Of a stretch of DNA of 8,397 bases, positions 6,820-8,397 are shown piece by piece. Every line of letters starts with the position of its first letter. Within the stretch, counting starts at the first letter, position 1. The notes beneath the pieces were generated by a model. That model was not told where the DNA came from, ran no database searches, and saw only the letters and a program-made list of their open reading frames with translations. The position numbers and the translations under genes are program-made. Origin of the DNA: Candidatus Latescibacterota bacterium. GTDB lineage: Bacteria; Latescibacterota; 4484-107; B68-G9. The stretch is taken from positions 1 to 8,397 of the forward strand of contig DTXA01000247.1 in NCBI GenBank assembly GCA_012962735.1. The letters are read 5' to 3'.

Positions 6820-7112
6820 GCGGTCGAGCGGACATGATGGACCCCCCGCTCACTGAGGAACGTCGGAGCGTGGTCCGATGTGAACACGACAAGAGTATCC
6901 TCCGTAAGCCCCAGTTCGTCGAGCTTGTCTAAGATCTTGCCGATATACTACTTGTCCATGAGGCTGATCAAGGTATAGGCGCTCGTGAACAGCACGTCCT
7001 CCCGAACGAGGCGATCCAGATGTGGTGTTTTGATAGCCGGGTTGCCGGCGGCATGTATGGTGTCGCTCCGCTGTTGATCGGTGAATATGAGCAGGATGTT
7101 CGGACGAGCCAT
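6816..7112 (-). pseudogene. Type I sulfatase, internally deleted remnant
   Basis: The ATG at 7112 has AGGAGG seven bases upstream and lies 4 bp after the zincin stop, so it was a normally placed operon gene. The N-terminus is classic for alkaline-phosphatase-like sulfatases: RPNILLIFTDQQRSDT with metal-binding Asp12, then NPAIKTPHLDRLVRE. After FTSAYT the frame jumps to a much later part of the family, ISLMDK, a TAG (6950-6948), then YIGKILDKLDELGLTEDTL and VVFTSDH, and ends at TGA (6818-6816). The Cys/Ser-x-Pro-x-Arg motif that becomes formylglycine lies in the deleted segment, and the C-terminal part is gone, so the product cannot be active. Total length is 98 codons against the 400-550 usual for the family. 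The stop overlaps the PyrD remnant, marking a second deletion junction. Confidence 0.8.
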
Positions 7113-7116
7113 AATC

Positions 7117-7674
7117 TCACCTCCTCTCCCGCCCTTGGGAGGAGGCAGCCTCCCCGTATACGTAACACCCAACCTCAGAGGGGTGGTCCTGCACCGGCAC
7201 GTCCCCGTCTATGCCCCTGAGCTTGGTCAAGACCAGGAGGTCGCCTGCACCTGCCCCGACCATCAACCCGCAGTACAGGGCCAACCATAGGTAAGGAAAC
7301 CAGATGAGCAGGACAGATGGCAGAAGGCCCGTCACGAGTACGGGGAGCAACAGGCTCCTGCGGTAGGCCCTGAGGGGCATCGGCCTCCGGGCGTGGCAGT
7401 ACAGCATGATCCCCTTCAACGACACCCCGAAGCGCATCCCCTCCCATCCCATCTTCCCCCATACCTGATACCCGAGGCCGTGGAGGACTTCGTGGAGCAC
7501 TATGCCCAAAAGTAAGGAGAACAAGAGCCAGAGGTGGGGATTCGCGACCCCGAGGAGGTCCCCGTGGGCCATCCAGGCAGCTCCCGCGAAGACGGCGGTC
7601 GCCGCCGCGGTGATGGCGAGGACGTACAGGTTCACCTCAAGCTTGCTTACGGTTATCTCCGATCCTCCTCTCAC
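7117..7674 (-). CDS. Putative membrane zincin peptidase, DUF3267-like
   Basis: The 185-residue protein has hydrophobic segments at about 15-37, 49-60, 107-126 and 128-146. At residues 61-65 it carries HEVLH, an HExxH zinc-protease motif at a membrane boundary (LGIVLHEVLHGLGYQ). A later GAGDLLVL (142-149) and VQDHPSEVGCYVY (161-173) complete the pattern I know from the DUF3267 putative zincin family, whose substrates are generally unknown. The start is uncertain. GTG at 7674 overlaps the stop of the upstream regulator gene as GTGA, which I prefer. A strong GGAGG lies just inside it, with only ATA suitably placed downstream. An upstream in-frame extension to 7761 would run through the regulator's C-terminus and is unlikely. 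Coupling to a sigma54 activator suggests shared expression. Confidence 0.75.
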   Translation of the reverse strand: MRGGSEITVSKLEVNLYVLAITAAATAVFAGAAWMAHGDLLGVANPHLWLLFSLLLGIVLHEVLHGLGYQVWGKMGWEGMRFGVSLKGIMLYCHARRPMPLRAYRRSLLLPVLVTGLLPSVLLIWFPYLWLALYCGLMVGAGAGDLLVLTKLRGIDGDVPVQDHPSEVGCYVYGEAASSQGRERR

Positions 7675-8397
7675 TTTTGAATTAATCCGTGCTTCCTCAT
7701 CTTCCGCCAGAGGGTGGCCCTGCTTATGCCCAAAAGCCGGGCAGCCTCCCCTCGGTTCCAACCCGCCCTCTCCAATGCGGCCAACAGGGCCTGACGCTCC
7801 CCCTCCTCTAAAAGCCCCCGCCCTTCCGGGACAGCCGGGACCCTCTTCCTCCTGACCACCTCGGGCAAATCCTCGGGGCGGATCACATCCCTCCTCCCTA
7901 TAACGAAGGCGGACTCTATGGCGTTCTCCAGCTCCCGGACGTTGCCCGGCCAGTCGTAGTCCATCAACAGCCGCATCGCCTCCGACGAGACGCCCTTCAC
8001 CTTTCGGCCCATTTTTTCGTTTAACTTCCGCACGAAGTGCTCCACCAAAAGAGGGATATCCTCCCGACGCTCCCGCAGGGGCGGAAGGTGGATCGAGACC
8101 ACGTTCAGCCGATAGAAAAGGTCCCTCCTGAACCTGCCCGAGGCGACATCTGTTTCGAGGTCCCGGTTCGTGGCCGCTATTATGCGCACGTCCGTCCTTA
8201 TGGTCTTCGTGCCCCCCAACCGCTCGAACTCCCTTTGGTCCAATACCCTGAGGAGCTTCGCCTGGACAGCCTGCCCCATCTCCCCCACCTCGTCCAAAAA
8301 CAGCGTGCCCCCGTCCGCCAGCTCGAACCTCCCGGGCTTGCTCCTCGTGGCCCCGGTGAACGCTCCCCGTTCGTACCCGAAGAGCTCGCTCTCCAAA
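7671..8397 (-). CDS. Sigma54-dependent transcriptional activator (NtrC family), C-terminal part, cut by window edge
   Basis: The frame enters from the right edge inside the AAA+ domain and ends at TGA (7673-7671). The visible 241 residues contain GAFTGA (11-16), the loop that contacts sigma54; Walker B GGTLFLDE (29-36); the sensor I region RIIAATNRDL (71-80); the arginine-finger region FRRDLFYRLNVV (89-100); and WPGNVRELEN (149-158), the sensor II motif. A C-terminal Fis-type helix-turn-helix follows (NRGEAARLLGISRATLWRKM, 214-233). The Walker A motif and any receiver or ligand domain lie outside the window, so the signal it answers is unknown. The TTG near 8396 is an internal Leu codon (family: LIESELFG), not a start. 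It is translationally coupled to the zincin gene through GTGA and may control distant sigma54 promoters; I see none in this window. Confidence 0.95.
   Translation of the reverse strand, partial: LESELFGYERGAFTGATRSKPGRFELADGGTLFLDEVGEMGQAVQAKLLRVLDQREFERLGGTKTIRTDVRIIAATNRDLETDVASGRFRRDLFYRLNVVSIHLPPLRERREDIPLLVEHFVRKLNEKMGRKVKGVSSEAMRLLMDYDWPGNVRELENAIESAFVIGRRDVIRPEDLPEVVRRKRVPAVPEGRGLLEEGERQALLAALERAGWNRGEAARLLGISRATLWRKMRKHGLIQK

Noticed and set aside
7671..7761. Longer zincin start at 7761 (214 residues)
   Set aside because: The extra 29 codons run antiphase through the regulator's helix-turn-helix end and lack hydrophobic or family character.
1..8397. tRNA, rRNA, CRISPR array, insertion sequence or prophage features
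   Set aside because: No cloverleaf-like sequence, spaced direct-repeat array, transposase motif or terminal inverted repeats were seen on either strand.

Overview
The window looks like chromosomal DNA of an uncultured, moderately GC-rich bacterium. A sigma54-type activator at the right edge marks it as bacterial. Frequent ATA (Ile) and AGG (Arg) codons, strong GGAGG ribosome binding sites and an archaeal/thermophile-style PyrK hint at a thermophilic lineage. No marker gene here allows a firm assignment.

Layout, left to right. Positions 1-408 (minus) hold the start of a secreted beta-propeller protein cut by the window edge. Positions 525-2503 (minus) hold a tightly coupled pair: rhaI-type L-rhamnose isomerase followed by larB, which makes the first intermediate of the nickel-pincer nucleotide cofactor. 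The two genes overlap by the four bases GTGA. A 268 bp divergent promoter region (2504-2771) with several TTGACA words separates rhaI from a plus-strand DegT/DnrJ/EryC1-type PLP aminotransferase (2772-4052).

Positions 4062-7112 are mostly a gene graveyard, nearly all readable on the minus strand. Fragments can be recognised of a sulfatase (N-terminus joined to a later segment, with an in-frame TAG), a PyrD dihydroorotate dehydrogenase lacking both ends, a PyrK electron-transfer subunit with a frameshift, a malectin-like carbohydrate-binding domain, a Gfo/Idh/MocA oxidoreductase with frameshifts and an internal deletion, and an unidentified remnant. Several deletions left reading frames open, giving long chimeric ORFs (PyrD-PyrK and PyrK-malectin) that a gene caller could take for real genes.

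The right end (7117-8397, minus) has an apparently intact putative membrane zincin (DUF3267-like, HEVLH) coupled by a GTGA overlap to the C-terminal two thirds of an NtrC-family sigma54 activator. The sulfatase remnant begins 4 bp after the zincin gene and was probably once the third gene of that operon.

Functionally, the intact genes and the remnants (rhamnose isomerase, sugar aminotransferase, sulfatase, malectin domain, Gfo/Idh/MocA) point to breakdown of sulfated or deoxy-sugar polysaccharides. Part of the cluster has been lost by serial deletion. I see no clear new defence or mobile system. The most noteworthy items are the deletion-driven chimeric ORFs, the rhaI-larB coupling and the sigma54 activator-zincin coupling.
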